NCBI RefSeq assembly: GCF_017351175.1
Contig: NZ_JAFMPN010000004.1
Coordinates: 62,001 to 126,000 of the forward strand
DNA: 64,000 bases
Source of the DNA: Desulfovibrio sp. Huiquan2017
GTDB taxonomy: Bacteria > Desulfobacterota > Desulfovibrionia > Desulfovibrionales > Desulfovibrionaceae
Direction: 5' to 3'
The position numbers and the translations under genes were made by a program. This document shows positions 18,036 through 27,854 of this stretch, in pieces. Each line of letters opens with the position of its first letter. The stretch's first letter is position 1. The notes under the pieces are model-generated. The model saw nothing but the letters and a program-made list of their open reading frames with translations, was not told the DNA's origin and did not search any database.

Positions 18036-18212
18036 ATGGAATTAGTTGCCAAGCTTGAAGAACGTTTCAACGTATTATTGAATAAAATTGCGGAACTGAA
18101 AGAAGAGAATCAGCGATTGAAGGAGGAGGCCGAGGCCGAGAGGCGATTGCGCCACGACATCGAATCCCGTATTGACACGCTGCTCGAAAAAATTCAGAAC
18201 GAGCTGGAATGA
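18036..18212 (+). CDS. Short ZapB-like coiled-coil protein
   Basis: A 58-residue, highly charged protein with a heptad pattern through its whole length (LEERFNVLLNKIAELKEENQ, then LKEEAEAERRL and IDTLLEKIQNELE). It has the size and composition of ZapB-type division proteins, and ZapA begins 12 bases downstream, so a role in FtsZ-ring assembly is a reasonable inference. No Shine-Dalgarno sequence precedes the ATG, and the upstream promoter places the transcript start at the ATG itself, so it may be translated from a leaderless mRNA. Confidence 0.75.
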   Translation: MELVAKLEERFNVLLNKIAELKEENQRLKEEAEAERRLRHDIESRIDTLLEKIQNELE

Positions 18213-18224
18213 TAGTGGGTTACG

Positions 18225-18494
18225 ATGCCTCGCTACACGCTGACTCTGCTGGGACTCGAAATATCCTTCAAAACGGATGCGGACAATGTCCGTATCGAGG
18301 CCGCCCAGGCGTTCATTGAGAACAAGCACAAGGAGCTTGTTGCCGGAGCGGGTGACATCAGCAAGGAAAAGCTGCTCACCTACCTGCTCCTGAGTCTGGC
18401 GGACGACTATCTGGTCGCCGAAGATAAACTGAGGCGGCTGGAAGGGAAGATCGGAGAGATTTTGGAAAAGACCTCAACGGACCCGGGCCGATAA
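18225..18494 (+). CDS. zapA: Cell division protein ZapA
   Basis: An 89-residue ZapA: an N-terminal beta-rich segment (YTLTLLGLEISFKTDADN) followed by the long helix (EAAQAFIENKHKEL onward) that forms the antiparallel coiled coil. ZapA bundles FtsZ protofilaments at the division ring. It sits between the ZapB-like gene and 6S RNA, a placement that parallels the zapA-ssrS adjacency of other proteobacteria. Confidence 0.88.
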   Translation: MPRYTLTLLGLEISFKTDADNVRIEAAQAFIENKHKELVAGAGDISKEKLLTYLLLSLADDYLVAEDKLRRLEGKIGEILEKTSTDPGR

Positions 18495-18532
18495 TTGGAC
18501 GGGGCCGAGGTCGGCAAGGAATTACCCTGGGA

Positions 18533-18705
18533 CGTGCGTGATTGCCCGGAGTGTTATTGAGCCAATGCTCTTATATGGGGCGACGACTCCAGTGCGCTGG
18601 TGCGCAGGCCCGGTTCAGCCGGGAAGCCTGAAGGCGCGCGAGTCATGCCCACCTGGACATGCCAGGTTCAAAACATACAGGCAACACGGCTTCCCGGGGA
18701 TTTAA
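18533..18705 (+). ncRNA. ssrS: 6S RNA
   Basis: Directly downstream of zapA there is a long bulged-hairpin region. The terminal stem pairs CCCGG-GUGUU near 18545 with AACAC-CCGGG near 18682-18698. The inner part contains GGUUCAGCCGGGAAGCCU, as at the core of E. coli 6S RNA, and a CCACCUGGACAUGCCAGGUU hairpin followed by CAGGCAACACGGC. Length (about 170) and locus fit 6S RNA, which binds sigma-70 RNA polymerase. The ends are approximate. TTGGAC at 18495 may be its -35 box. A further hairpin at 18709-18743 may end the transcript. Confidence 0.8.
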
Positions 18706-18891
18706 ACTCCGCCTGACCGGACCAAACCGGCGTTTTCAGGCGGCGATATATACCCTACAGCCATATCCGAAACCACCCTCCTCTCTTCTCTTCAGAGCAG
18801 AGTGCATTTTGTCGCGTGCCCTTCAAGCCCCGGCTCGGCGGAAACAGGCCGCCTGTGGAATAGCCTGTTAACATACATAAGGAGCAACCAC

Positions 18892-20448
<1,557 letters not shown>

Positions 20449-20460
20449 GCGAATCCGATC

Positions 20461-20497
20461 GCGCACCCGGGTTCGCCCGGGTGCGCTTCTTCTTTTC
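20461..20497 (+). terminator. Rho-independent terminator of rny
   Basis: A perfect 11-base stem GCGCACCCGGG / CCCGGGTGCGC with a TTCG loop (20461-20486) is followed by the T-rich TTCTTCTTTTC. It ends the rny transcript just after the stop codon. Confidence 0.92.
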
Positions 20498-20593
20498 GAC
20501 ATGCCGGTTGCGCAAAAAAATCATAGCCTCCGATAATGATAATCCTCTATGGTGGTCTCATCGCATCCGGCAGCAAATGGAGTCGCACAAGAC

Positions 20594-21484
20594 ATGAACC
20601 GCGAAACTGACCCCTCCACCGAAAAGCTCAAGAAAGCCATGGACCAGTCCATGAATCTGGTGCGCTCGGAAATGGGCGACGCCGAATTCCGGCGGTTCAG
20701 CGAACACATTCAATCCGAGCTCGGCATCAAGATGCCGCCCACCAAGAAGGTTCTGCTCCAGTCCCGGTTCCAGAAGCGGCTGCGCGCCCTGGGCATGTCC
20801 AGCTACAAGGAATACTGCGACTACGTCTTTTCCGACGCCGGACGCGAACAGGAGCGCACGCACCTGATCGACGTGGTCACCACCAACACCACGCATTTCT
20901 TCCGTGAGCCCAAGCATTGGGACATCATGAACAATATGGTCCTGCCCGAGCTGTGGAGCCGGGGCGTGGGCCGCTCCAGCGCCCTGCGCATCTGGTCGGC
21001 GGGCTGCTCCTCCGGCGAGGAGCCCTATACCCTGGGCATGGTGCTCCACGAGTGGGGCGCTTCACGCCAGGGGTTCGACTTCACCATCCTGGCCACGGAC
21101 ATCTCCCAGAAGATCCTGACCGAGGCCAAGCGGGCCGTCTACTCCATGGACAAGGTGGCCGACGTGCCCATGCCCTTCAAGAAGAAGTACATGCTCAAGT
21201 CCAAGGACAAGCAACTGGTCAAGATGGATGCCGTGCTGCGCAACAAGGTCTCGTTCCAGCGCCTGAACTTCATGGAGGACTTCCGCCTGCAAAACCGGCA
21301 GGACATCATCTTCTGCCGCAACGTGGTCATCTACTTCGATCGCCCCACCCAGGAAGTGCTCTTCCGGAAATTCTGCGAGAACCTCCAGCCCGGCGGCTAC
21401 CTGTTCATCGGGCACTCGGAAAGCCTGTCCGGCATGACCCTGCCCATCCGTCAGGTGGCCCCCACAGTCTTCCAGCGGATCTAA
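20594..21484 (+). CDS. cheR: Chemotaxis protein methyltransferase CheR
   Basis: A 296-residue CheR that methylates glutamates on chemoreceptors using S-adenosylmethionine. The N-terminal helical domain (about 1-75) is followed by the methyltransferase domain with TTNTTHFFREPKHWD, the SAM loop IWSAGCSSGEEPYTLGM and DIIFCRNVVIYF. An in-frame ATG at 20549 would add 15 residues; I prefer 20594 because TGGAG lies upstream. It stands alone here, without cheA/cheW, between rny and the YmdB-type gene. Confidence 0.9.
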   Translation: MNRETDPSTEKLKKAMDQSMNLVRSEMGDAEFRRFSEHIQSELGIKMPPTKKVLLQSRFQKRLRALGMSSYKEYCDYVFSDAGREQERTHLIDVVTTNTTHFFREPKHWDIMNNMVLPELWSRGVGRSSALRIWSAGCSSGEEPYTLGMVLHEWGASRQGFDFTILATDISQKILTEAKRAVYSMDKVADVPMPFKKKYMLKSKDKQLVKMDAVLRNKVSFQRLNFMEDFRLQNRQDIIFCRNVVIYFDRPTQEVLFRKFCENLQPGGYLFIGHSESLSGMTLPIRQVAPTVFQRI

Positions 21485-21545
21485 CCGCCCTTCCGGGCAC
21501 CCGGCCCCCAAGCGGCATCCCTCACGCATCACCCCAAGGAACGTC

Positions 21546-22325
21546 ATGCGCATTCTTTTTCTAGGCGACATCGTCGGCCTGCCCGGCCGCAAGGCCGTGA
21601 TCCAGAACCTCGCCCGCATCCGCGAGGAGGAGGCCATCGACATGGCCTTCGCCAACGGCGAAAACGCAAGCTCCGGCTACGGCCTCAAGGCCAAGCACGC
21701 CCGCGAATTGCTCAAGGCGGGCCTGGACGGCATCACCGGCGGCAATCATATCTGGAAGTACAAGGATCTCTATTCCCTGCTCGACGAGGACGGCCGCATC
21801 CTCCGGCCCCACAACTACCCAGACCATCTGCCCGGCTCGGGCGTGCGCGTCTTCCGCAAGGCGGGACTACCCCCGGTGGCGGTCATCAACCTCATCGGCC
21901 GAACCTTCATGCCGCCCATCGACTGCCCCTTCGCGGCCGCGGAAACCGTCCTCGACGCCCTGCCCGCCGACATCCCGGTATCCGTCGTGGATTTCCATGC
22001 CGAGGCCACGGGCGAAAAGATCGCCATGGGCTATTTCCTCGAAGGCAAGGTCTCGGCCGTGGTCGGCACCCATACCCACGTCCAGACCAACGATGCCAAG
22101 GTACTCACCGGCGGCACCGCCTATCTGACCGATCTGGGCATGTGCGGCGCCGCCGACTCCTGCCTGGGCATGAAACCGGAAATTATCCTGGACCGCTACC
22201 TCACCGGGCTGCCCCGACAACTGGAGGCGGCCACCGGCCCCGGGGTTTTACAAGGCGCGATTTTTGACATAGATGATACCACCGGCAAGGCGGTATCCAT
22301 GGCGACGTTCCAACGGAACGGCTAG
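21546..22325 (+). CDS. YmdB-family (TIGR00282) metallophosphoesterase
   Basis: A 259-residue calcineurin-like phosphoesterase. Metal-site motifs are FLGDIVGLPGRK at the N-terminus, ANGENAS, GGNHIWKY, DFHAEATGEK and VVGTHTHVQTND. Bacillus YmdB hydrolyses 2',3'-cyclic nucleotides and lies next to rny; here rny is two genes upstream with cheR between, so the neighbourhood is partly kept. It ends 37 bases before tyrS. Confidence 0.88.
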   Translation: MRILFLGDIVGLPGRKAVIQNLARIREEEAIDMAFANGENASSGYGLKAKHARELLKAGLDGITGGNHIWKYKDLYSLLDEDGRILRPHNYPDHLPGSGVRVFRKAGLPPVAVINLIGRTFMPPIDCPFAAAETVLDALPADIPVSVVDFHAEATGEKIAMGYFLEGKVSAVVGTHTHVQTNDAKVLTGGTAYLTDLGMCGAADSCLGMKPEIILDRYLTGLPRQLEAATGPGVLQGAIFDIDDTTGKAVSMATFQRNG

Positions 22326-22362
22326 CCCGACCAACTGTCAAACCACATAAACGAGGACGAAA

Positions 22363-23643
22363 GTGAATATCTACGACGAGTTGAAATGGCGGGGGCTGAT
22401 CAATCAGGTTTCTGACGAGGACAAGGTGCGTGAATATCTGTCCAAGCCCGGGGCGACCATGTATTGCGGCTTCGACCCCACCGCCGAAAGCCTCCACGTA
22501 GGCAACCTCGTCCCCCTGCTCTGCCTGGTCCGCATGAAGAAGGCCGGGCACCATCCCCTGTACCTCATGGGCGGGGCCACCGGCCGCATCGGCGATCCGT
22601 CGGGCAAGGACAAGGAACGCGAACTGTCCGATACGAGCAAGCTCGACGAGCGGTTGGAGATGATTAAGCACCAGGTGCGCCGCTTCGTGGAACGCAACAC
22701 CGGCGAGCGCCCGAACATCGTCAACAACTACGACTGGACCAAGGACATGACCTGCATCGAGCTGCTGCGCGACGTGGGCAAGCACTTCACGATCAATTGG
22801 ATGCTTCAGAAGGAGGCGGTCAAGGGCCGCATCGACCGCGAGGAGACCGGCATCTCCTACACCGAGTTTTCCTACATGATCCTGCAAAGCTACGATTTCT
22901 ACCATCTCTACAAGAACCAAAACTGCCGTCTTCAGATCGGCGGCGGCGACCAGTGGGGCAACATCACCACGGGCTGCGAGTTCATCCGCCGCCGGTGCGC
23001 CGCAGACGGTGAATCGGCCGAGGCCTTTGCCTTGACCTTCCCGCTGATCACCACGGCCTCCGGCAAGAAATTCGGCAAGTCCGAGGGCAACGCCGTGTAC
23101 CTCAACGCGGACCTGACCTCGCCCTACGCCTTCTACCAGTTCTTCATCAACACCGATGACGCGGACGTGATCAAGTTCTTGAAGCTCTTCACCTTCCTCA
23201 CCCTCGAGGAGATCGAGGAGCTGGAGAGGCAGACCGAGGAGGCCCCGCACCTGCGCACCGCCCAGAAGCGCCTGGCCGAAGAGGTCACCACCATGATCCA
23301 CGGCAAGCACGAGCTGGAGCGCGTCCTGGCCGCCACCGAGGCCCTGTTCGGCAAGGGCGACATCAAGACCATCGACCCCGGCACCCTGCGCGCTGCTTTT
23401 GAATCCGCGCCCGCCGTGCGCTATGCACCGGGCGACGTGCCCGATCTGCCCCAGATGCTCGTGGACCTCGGCCTGGTCAAATCCAAGGGCCAAGGCCGCA
23501 AGGACATCCAGGGCGGCGGCATCTACCTCAACGGGGAGCGCGTCGAAGACGGTGACGAAATCGCCGACACCAATTTCATCGGCGGCGAACTGCTCATCAT
23601 CCGCAAAGGCAAAAAGAATTACGGCCTGGTCACCCGAGGCTAG
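22363..23643 (+). CDS. tyrS: Tyrosyl-tRNA synthetase
   Basis: A 426-residue class I synthetase starting at GTG, with GAGGA 6 bases upstream. The HIGH-type motif appears as PTAESLHVGNL and the KMSKS-type loop as KFGKSEG; the S4 RNA-binding domain occupies the C-terminus (about 360-420, LGLVKSKGQGRKDIQGGGIY). The KFGKS variant and length are typical of the TyrS group found in many Gram-negatives. Confidence 0.95.
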   Translation: MNIYDELKWRGLINQVSDEDKVREYLSKPGATMYCGFDPTAESLHVGNLVPLLCLVRMKKAGHHPLYLMGGATGRIGDPSGKDKERELSDTSKLDERLEMIKHQVRRFVERNTGERPNIVNNYDWTKDMTCIELLRDVGKHFTINWMLQKEAVKGRIDREETGISYTEFSYMILQSYDFYHLYKNQNCRLQIGGGDQWGNITTGCEFIRRRCAADGESAEAFALTFPLITTASGKKFGKSEGNAVYLNADLTSPYAFYQFFINTDDADVIKFLKLFTFLTLEEIEELERQTEEAPHLRTAQKRLAEEVTTMIHGKHELERVLAATEALFGKGDIKTIDPGTLRAAFESAPAVRYAPGDVPDLPQMLVDLGLVKSKGQGRKDIQGGGIYLNGERVEDGDEIADTNFIGGELLIIRKGKKNYGLVTRG

Positions 23644-23664
23644 CCGTCGGACAAGACAGACAAG

Positions 23665-23697
23665 AAAAGGGCCGGTGATTTTCACCGGCCCTTTTTT
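23665..23697. terminator. Bidirectional terminator between tyrS and dapF
   Basis: GGGCCGGTGA / TCACCGGCCC (23669-23678 with 23682-23691) with a TTT loop, flanked by AAAA on one side and TTTTTT on the other, serves both convergent genes. Confidence 0.93.
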
Positions 23698-23719
23698 CGT
23701 TTCATGCCTCCGACGTTGG

Positions 23720-24571
23720 CTACAGGCTCAGGCCGAGGGGCTTGAGGTAGAGCTCGCCCTTGAAGGTCAGTTCGGCGGCCCCTTGGAGGTAGACCGTGCC
23801 GTTTTCGAGGAACACGGTAAGGACTTCGTTCCCGGTGGTGGTCAAATCGGCGCGATCGCCGGTCAGGCCGAGGGTGTGGGCCAGGAGCTGGGTGGCGGCG
23901 GCGCCGGTGCCGCAGGCATAGGTTTCGGCCTCCACGCCCCGCTCGTAGGTCCGCAAAAGCATGGTGTTCCCGTCCACGACCTGGGCGAAATTCACGTTGG
24001 TCCCGGCGGGCGCAAAGCGTTCGTGGTAACGAATCTTGGGTCCGAGATCCATGATGTCCACGCTCTGCGCGTCGTCCACAAAGACCACGGTATGGGGCAC
24101 GCCGGTGTCGGTGAAATGCACGGTCAGCGGCTGGCCGTCAATGTCGAGGACGATATTCGTTTCGGTCCTGAGCGGCGGCGTGAGCTGGACCTTGACGCGC
24201 CCCTCGTCCGGGCCGTCCAGGAGGACCTTGGCCTTGATCGGCCCGGCGTCGGTGCCGAAGGCGTGTTCGGCCGGGGCCAGCCCGATGGCGTGGGAAAGTT
24301 TCGCGGCGCAGCGCGAGGCGTTGCCGCACATCTCGGCCCGGGAGCCATCGGAGTTATAGAAATGCCAGCGGTAGGCGAGCGCCGGGTCGTCGGCGTTTTC
24401 AAAGAAGAACAGCCCGTCCGCGCAGATGCCGAAGGCGCGGGCGCACACGGCCTTGGCCCAATCGGCCATGACCTCTCGCGGCACGCCGAGTTCGCGGTTG
24501 TCGATGATGACGAAATCGTTGCCGCACCCCTGCATCTTGTAGAAAGGCACGGACTCGGTGAACATATTCAT
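23720..24571 (-). CDS. dapF: Diaminopimelate epimerase
   Basis: A 283-residue cofactor-independent epimerase converting LL- to meso-diaminopimelate for lysine and peptidoglycan. The two catalytic cysteines are in EMCGNASRC and TYACGTGAAA; MQGCGNDFVIIDN is the usual N-terminal signature. The ATG at 24571 has GAGG 6 bases upstream, so the longer in-frame extension is rejected. The small gene at 25026 lies upstream on the same strand. Confidence 0.94.
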   Translation of the reverse strand: MNMFTESVPFYKMQGCGNDFVIIDNRELGVPREVMADWAKAVCARAFGICADGLFFFENADDPALAYRWHFYNSDGSRAEMCGNASRCAAKLSHAIGLAPAEHAFGTDAGPIKAKVLLDGPDEGRVKVQLTPPLRTETNIVLDIDGQPLTVHFTDTGVPHTVVFVDDAQSVDIMDLGPKIRYHERFAPAGTNVNFAQVVDGNTMLLRTYERGVEAETYACGTGAAATQLLAHTLGLTGDRADLTTTGNEVLTVFLENGTVYLQGAAELTFKGELYLKPLGLSL

Positions 24572-24654
24572 GGGGAACCTCGCAGTTTTCCCAAGGGGTA
24601 TATGCCGGTGCCGGTATGGTCCAATTCTTTTTGCGTATGAATGATTCCGGACGG

Positions 24655-25026
24655 TCAACGGAGCAGCCAGACCTCGGCCTCGGCCTCGGAGGAGAAGACC
24701 CGGTAGCTGATGGAACGGTTGGACAGGCTGGTTTCCAGGATCTTGGCGAAGGCGAGATCTTCGGGGTTGGGCACGCAGGCCGTGCGCACGCCCCGGACCG
24801 CGGCCTCGGCGGATGTGGGGGACTCGGCCAGGCGGTAGGCGTCCAGGGCGTCAAGATGCTTGCGCAGCAGCCGCTCGTCCAGCAGCAGCCGTTGCTGCTC
24901 GTATTCGCCGCCCAGCCGAGCGAGGAGGAGGCTGAAGTCGGCCTGTTCCTCATAAGAGTCCATGGTGCCGGAAACGGTGATTTTGAGGTGGGTTTCCAGA
25001 GTGTGTATGCAGGCGGTATACGGCAT
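24655..25026 (-). CDS. Hypothetical protein, possible STAS/SpoIIAA-like fold
   Basis: A 123-residue protein with AAGGAG properly spaced before its ATG. The beginning (HLKITVSGTMD) is beta-strand-like and the end reads SYRVFSSEAEAEVWLLR, a pattern common at the end of STAS/SpoIIAA-like domains; this is a weak resemblance. No signal peptide or membrane segment. It is divergent from the Cys-cluster gene and 83 bases upstream of dapF. Function not recognised. Confidence 0.6.
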   Translation of the reverse strand: MPYTACIHTLETHLKITVSGTMDSYEEQADFSLLLARLGGEYEQQRLLLDERLLRKHLDALDAYRLAESPTSAEAAVRGVRTACVPNPEDLAFAKILETSLSNRSISYRVFSSEAEAEVWLLR

Positions 25027-25161
25027 GTTGCTCCTTTTGACATAATGCTCCGTGAGGATTGTTTATGAAGGTGAGTGAATGATCTGTCAAGCCGGGCCGC
25101 CTTGCTTTTCGGGAAAGGGAACGGTATCGCTGGGCGGATCCGAACAAAGGAGAATGCGAAC

Positions 25162-25413
25162 ATGTCCAAACAGTGCGTGGGATGCGGGTGGTGCTGCATG
25201 CAGGATCCCTGCATGGAGTCCCACCGGCGATACGGCTACATGCGCCGTTGCCCCGACCTGTTCTGGGACGGGGAGGCGGGCCGGTACCTATGCCGGCTGA
25301 TGCTCGATCCCGAGACCGCCGAGCAGGTCAAGCGCTCCCAGCACGCCGGACAGTGGTGCTACGCCCCGCTCAATTCCTGGCGGGACAATGTCCGCAATCG
25401 GGATGAGGATTAA
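25162..25413 (+). CDS. Small cysteine-cluster protein (YkgJ-like)
   Basis: An 83-residue protein starting at ATG 25162, 10 bases after AAAGGAG. The N-terminus has CVGCGWCCMQDPC and three further cysteines follow (RRCPDLF, RYLCRL, QWCYAP), eight in all. The CxxCxxCC arrangement resembles zinc- or iron-sulfur-binding YkgJ-type cysteine clusters. No known partner is adjacent. Confidence 0.7.
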   Translation: MSKQCVGCGWCCMQDPCMESHRRYGYMRRCPDLFWDGEAGRYLCRLMLDPETAEQVKRSQHAGQWCYAPLNSWRDNVRNRDED

Positions 25414-25490
25414 TCCCTTTTCCTTTCACTTTCCTCCCATCTTTGCTAAAGAATATCCTCTTAAGGGAACTTCAGACTACGGAGCAGCCA

Positions 25491-26243
25491 ATGCGCGTGA
25501 CTTTTGTCGGGGTGGGCGAAGCCTTTGACGAGCGACTGCCGAACACCTCTCTGCTGGTGGAATCCGGAAACTCATCCATCTTGCTGGACTGCGGCTTCAA
25601 CGTCTCCTGCCGATTGTGGGAACACGCGGCCAACCCCCTCGACCTGGACGCGGTGTACATCTCCCACTTCCATGCCGACCACTATTTCGGACTCCCCGCC
25701 CTGATCGTCCGATCCTTGGAGGAAGGACGCACCAAGCGGCTGACCATTCTCGGCCCAAGCGGCATCGAATCGCGGGTCAAACGGCTCATGGACCTGGCCT
25801 ATTCCAACGCCCTGGCCAAGACCGCGTTCGAGATCTTCTTCATCGAGTGCATGCCCGGCGAGGACTTCAAGCACGGCGGCTTCCGCTTCCGCTTCGCCCT
25901 CAACGACCACGCCATACCCTGCCTGGCCATCCGGCTGGATGCCGGGGGAAAGTCCCTGTACTATTCGGGCGACGGCAAGCCCACCGACGCCACCGTGGAC
26001 CTGGCCGAACACTGCGACCTGGTGGTCCACGAGGCCTTCACGTTCGACGAAATAACCACCGGCCACGGCGACGTGGGCACCTCCCTGGAGATGGCCCGCA
26101 AATCCGGGGCCAAGGCGTGCGCTCTGGTACATATGCGGCGGACCATCCGGCACACCATGCTGGACATGATCCGCATGGCCGTGGACACCATGCCTGAAGT
26201 CCACGGCTTCGTCCCCGAACCGGGCGATGTCTATGAGCTCTGA
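25491..26243 (+). CDS. Metallo-beta-lactamase-fold hydrolase, RNase Z-like
   Basis: A 250-residue MBL-fold protein. The metal motif is ISHFHADHYFGLP, with further ligands in YYSGDGKP and LVHMRR. The N-terminal VTFVGVGEAFDERLPNTS and the layout resemble RNase Z/ElaC-type or AtsA-like hydrolases, but the exosite arm of true RNase Z is not obvious. I start at ATG 25491 with GGAG upstream. Substrate not known. Confidence 0.78.
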   Translation: MRVTFVGVGEAFDERLPNTSLLVESGNSSILLDCGFNVSCRLWEHAANPLDLDAVYISHFHADHYFGLPALIVRSLEEGRTKRLTILGPSGIESRVKRLMDLAYSNALAKTAFEIFFIECMPGEDFKHGGFRFRFALNDHAIPCLAIRLDAGGKSLYYSGDGKPTDATVDLAEHCDLVVHEAFTFDEITTGHGDVGTSLEMARKSGAKACALVHMRRTIRHTMLDMIRMAVDTMPEVHGFVPEPGDVYEL

Positions 26244-26372
26244 TTCCTCACCTGGGAGGGAGGATTTATCATTCCCTTTTGCAGAATCTCATGCCATCTT
26301 CCGCCCCGGCGCGCCGGCGGCAACGGATGGCGCCGTCAATACTTGTCATTCACGCCGTGACCAGGGGAGAAC

Positions 26373-27707
26373 ATGGCCGGTAAATACGATTCCATAGTTT
26401 ACGATTATTTTGAAAAAACCAGCGGTTCCATTATCTTGATCAGCGAAGACCCGCTGTTCAAGAAAATGCTGTCTTCAACCATATTTAAAGTCATCGGCAC
26501 CAAACGGGACTGCCTGACCGCCGTGGAGACGATCCACGCCGGGCTGAAAAAGGTCCAGCTCATGCACAAGGCCGGGCTGGATTTCATCGTGTTCATCGAG
26601 CGCATGGTCGGCGGCGCCCCCAGCACGGACACCATCCTGACGCTGAAGCGCCTGCTGCCGGAGCTCAAGATCATCGTCCTGGTGGGCGAGACCAAGCGCG
26701 AAAACATCGCCTTTTTCTACGAGATCGGGGTGGCCAACGTCATCTCCAAGCCAGCGTCCATGAACAACATCATCGAGAAGTTGGCCTTTACGGTGAAGCC
26801 TCAAGGCAAACTCAGCGAATACATGCAGATCGGCAAACGCTGCCTGGCCGCAGGTAAGCTCATGGAAGCCATGAAGATCGCCCAGAAGGTGCTCAAGCTC
26901 AAGCCGGAGAGCCCGGCCGGACTGATGCTCAAGGGCGACGTGCACCTGGCCCAGAACGAAGTGGACAAGGCCCTTGAGAGTTACCATCTGGCCCACGAAA
27001 GCTCCAAGATCTACCTGGAGCCCATCAAGAAGCTGGTGGATGCGTACCGGGGCGTCAACGACGACGAGATGCTCAAGTACATGAAGAAGCTCGACCGCCT
27101 GAGCCCGCTCAATGCCCAGCGAAAGACCGAGATCGGCAAGGTCCACGCGCAGCGCAGCGAGATGGACAAGGCCGAGGCCTACTTCGACCAGGCCCTGGAA
27201 ACCGTCACCCGGGAGGCCATGGGCATGATCAGCGCCGTGGCCGAGAACATCGCCGAGGCCGTGGCCAACGATCCGGGCATGTCCGAGAAGTACCTGACCA
27301 AGGTCCTGGAAGCCAAGGGGGCCCGGCTGGACAAGAGCGACATCGCCCTGTTCAACAAACTCGGCATCGCCCTGCGCGGCCAGGGCAAGTGGCGGGAGGC
27401 CATCGAGAACTACGCGGCGGCCCTGCGCATCTCCCCGGAGGACGAGGGGCTGCACTACAACATGGGCATGGCCTTCTACGACGGCGGGGACAAGCACCGT
27501 GCGGGCCAGTGCTTCATGAAGGCCCTGCGCTTCAACCCGGATTTCTACAAAGCCAGCGAGACGGTCTCCATGAACCTGGGCGAACTGTTCGCCGACCTGC
27601 GCGAATATGAATACGCCCTTCCCTGCTTCGAAAACGCACTCCGGCTCAATCCGGAGAATCCCACGGCCGTGAGCAAGCTCGCCGCACTCAAGAAGGCTGC
27701 GGGCTGA
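26373..27707 (+). CDS. Degenerate receiver domain plus TPR repeats (copy 1)
   Basis: A 444-residue cytosolic protein. Residues about 14-140 have a CheY-like receiver outline (ISEDPLF acid pair, KPAS lysine after strand 5), but the strand-3 phospho-acceptor position falls in VFIERMV, with no aspartate. From about 150 to the end come TPR-like repeats (LMLKGDVHLAQNEVDKALES, NYAAALRISPEDEG and others). The protein probably works as a protein-binding scaffold rather than a phosphorylated regulator. The next gene is a paralogue with the same substitution. Confidence 0.8.
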   Translation: MAGKYDSIVYDYFEKTSGSIILISEDPLFKKMLSSTIFKVIGTKRDCLTAVETIHAGLKKVQLMHKAGLDFIVFIERMVGGAPSTDTILTLKRLLPELKIIVLVGETKRENIAFFYEIGVANVISKPASMNNIIEKLAFTVKPQGKLSEYMQIGKRCLAAGKLMEAMKIAQKVLKLKPESPAGLMLKGDVHLAQNEVDKALESYHLAHESSKIYLEPIKKLVDAYRGVNDDEMLKYMKKLDRLSPLNAQRKTEIGKVHAQRSEMDKAEAYFDQALETVTREAMGMISAVAENIAEAVANDPGMSEKYLTKVLEAKGARLDKSDIALFNKLGIALRGQGKWREAIENYAAALRISPEDEGLHYNMGMAFYDGGDKHRAGQCFMKALRFNPDFYKASETVSMNLGELFADLREYEYALPCFENALRLNPENPTAVSKLAALKKAAG

Positions 27708-27731
27708 TTCCCGACACACCGACGTCCGCGA

Positions 27732-27764
27732 GGGACCGGCGGCCATGCCGCCCGTCCCTTTTTT
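27732..27764 (+). terminator. Terminator between the two receiver-TPR paralogues
   Basis: GGGACCGGCGGC pairs with GCCGCCCGTCCC (one C-C mismatch) around a CAT loop and is followed by six T (27759-27764). Confidence 0.8.
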
Positions 27765-27854
27765 GTGCCGGGTTGACCCGTTTCCCCCATTTCACATAGT
27801 ATGGAAACGTGGGCCGGATCGCCGTCCCGCCACCGGCAGCCAAGGGGGATGCGC

